A DNA stretch of 6,425 nt from Candidatus Gastranaerophilales bacterium. Lineage in GTDB: Bacteria; Cyanobacteriota; Vampirovibrionia; Gastranaerophilales; JAILCC01. The position numbers and the translations under genes were made by a program. Under the pieces are notes generated by a model. It was not told the origin of the DNA. It searched no databases and saw only the letters and a program-made list of their open reading frames with translations. Of this stretch, positions 6,106-6,425 are shown one piece after another (within the stretch, counting starts at the first letter, position 1; each line of letters begins with the position of its first letter). The stretch is from contig JAKSUS010000070.1 in the NCBI GenBank assembly GCA_024408745.1, positions 1-6,425 of the forward strand. Direction: 5' to 3'.

Positions 6106-6417
6106 TTAGTTACCGTAGTTGAAAGATTTAGCGCCCTGGTCAACCATTTTTTGTGCGCCCTCTTTACGTTGTTGAACGACTTTCAGTTGATTTTCCAATT
6201 GAGTTATTTGCATATCCATTGTTTTTTCGTATTGTGCCATTGCGGTTTCACGTGCTGTTAAAGCATTCAAAGCGTTCTGAATAGATTGGTTATTAGGATC
6301 ACTTGATGCTTGTTGTAACAATGTTGATTTTGCGTTTGCAATGAAGATGCTATTCATAGACAACGCCATACGTGCATCCATTTTTTGGTTAATACGGAAT
6401 GTAAGGTCGTGTTCCAT
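6106..6417 (-). CDS. Small coiled-coil protein of unknown function (start uncertain, near window edge)
   Basis: From ATG 6417-6415 to TAA 6108-6106 this frame encodes 103 residues. The frame stays open upstream to the window edge (two more codons, GCG and ACA), and the region where a ribosome binding site would lie is outside, so the ATG may be internal and the gene may be partial. The protein has no Cys, Trp or Pro-rich part. It is Gln-, Ala- and Met-rich, and probably all helical: a helix at about 12-38, a DPNN turn (40-43), and a long heptad-like coiled coil at about 44-93, including YEKTMDMQITQLENQLKVVQ. It ends in the short aromatic tail FNYGN. All four Arg codons are CGT and all three Phe codons TTC, unlike miaA or hsp20 (mostly AGA/AGG), which points to strong expression. 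Such a build suits an oligomeric structural or secretion-accessory protein, but I recognise no family. The bidirectional terminator follows. Confidence 0.75.
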   Translation of the reverse strand: MEHDLTFRINQKMDARMALSMNSIFIANAKSTLLQQASSDPNNQSIQNALNALTARETAMAQYEKTMDMQITQLENQLKVVQQRKEGAQKMVDQGAKSFNYGN

Positions 6418-6425
6418 CGCTGTTA

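Overview
The window is strongly AT-rich bacterial chromosome with dense genes, Shine-Dalgarno-like leaders, sigma70-type promoter motifs and hairpin/T-tract terminators. Every Trp codon I checked is TGG, and every clear gene ends in TAA or TAG, so the standard bacterial code fits. The MnmG sequence (the stretch MPCNPAIGGPSKS and its surroundings) looks to me most like cyanobacterial-type homologues. With the low GC, I would guess an uncultured gut relative of the non-photosynthetic cyanobacteria (Vampirovibrionia/Gastranaerophilales). That placement is an inference from memory and is not proven here.

Layout. (1) 1-200 is the 3' end of an unrecognised + strand gene, closed by a hairpin terminator at 222-264. 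(2) 281-797 holds a small heat-shock protein (Hsp20) gene. Its leader can fold back on its own ribosome binding site and start codon. (3) 799-1740 on the - strand is a GT2-family glycosyltransferase converging on hsp20 with one base between the stop codons. The likely hsp20 terminator lies inside the glycosyltransferase coding sequence. (4) 1741-1886 is a divergent promoter region. (5) 1887-5474 is a tightly overlapping + strand operon: a six-helix membrane protein, miaA and mnmG. (6) 5534-6049 is an unrecognised cysteine-rich reading frame split by a single in-frame TGA at 5900-5902. (7) A strong bidirectional terminator at 6053-6087 separates it from a convergent - strand gene (6106-6417) for a small coiled-coil protein whose codon choice suggests high expression.

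How the genes work together. MiaA and MnmG both modify tRNA anticodon loops (position 37 and wobble position 34) and are made from overlapping reading frames, so their co-expression makes functional sense. Hsp20 is a stand-alone stress gene. The glycosyltransferase probably works on surface polysaccharide and has its own promoter. No mobile element, CRISPR array, rRNA or tRNA was seen. The strongest candidates for something new are the hsp20 leader structure and the TGA-interrupted gene.
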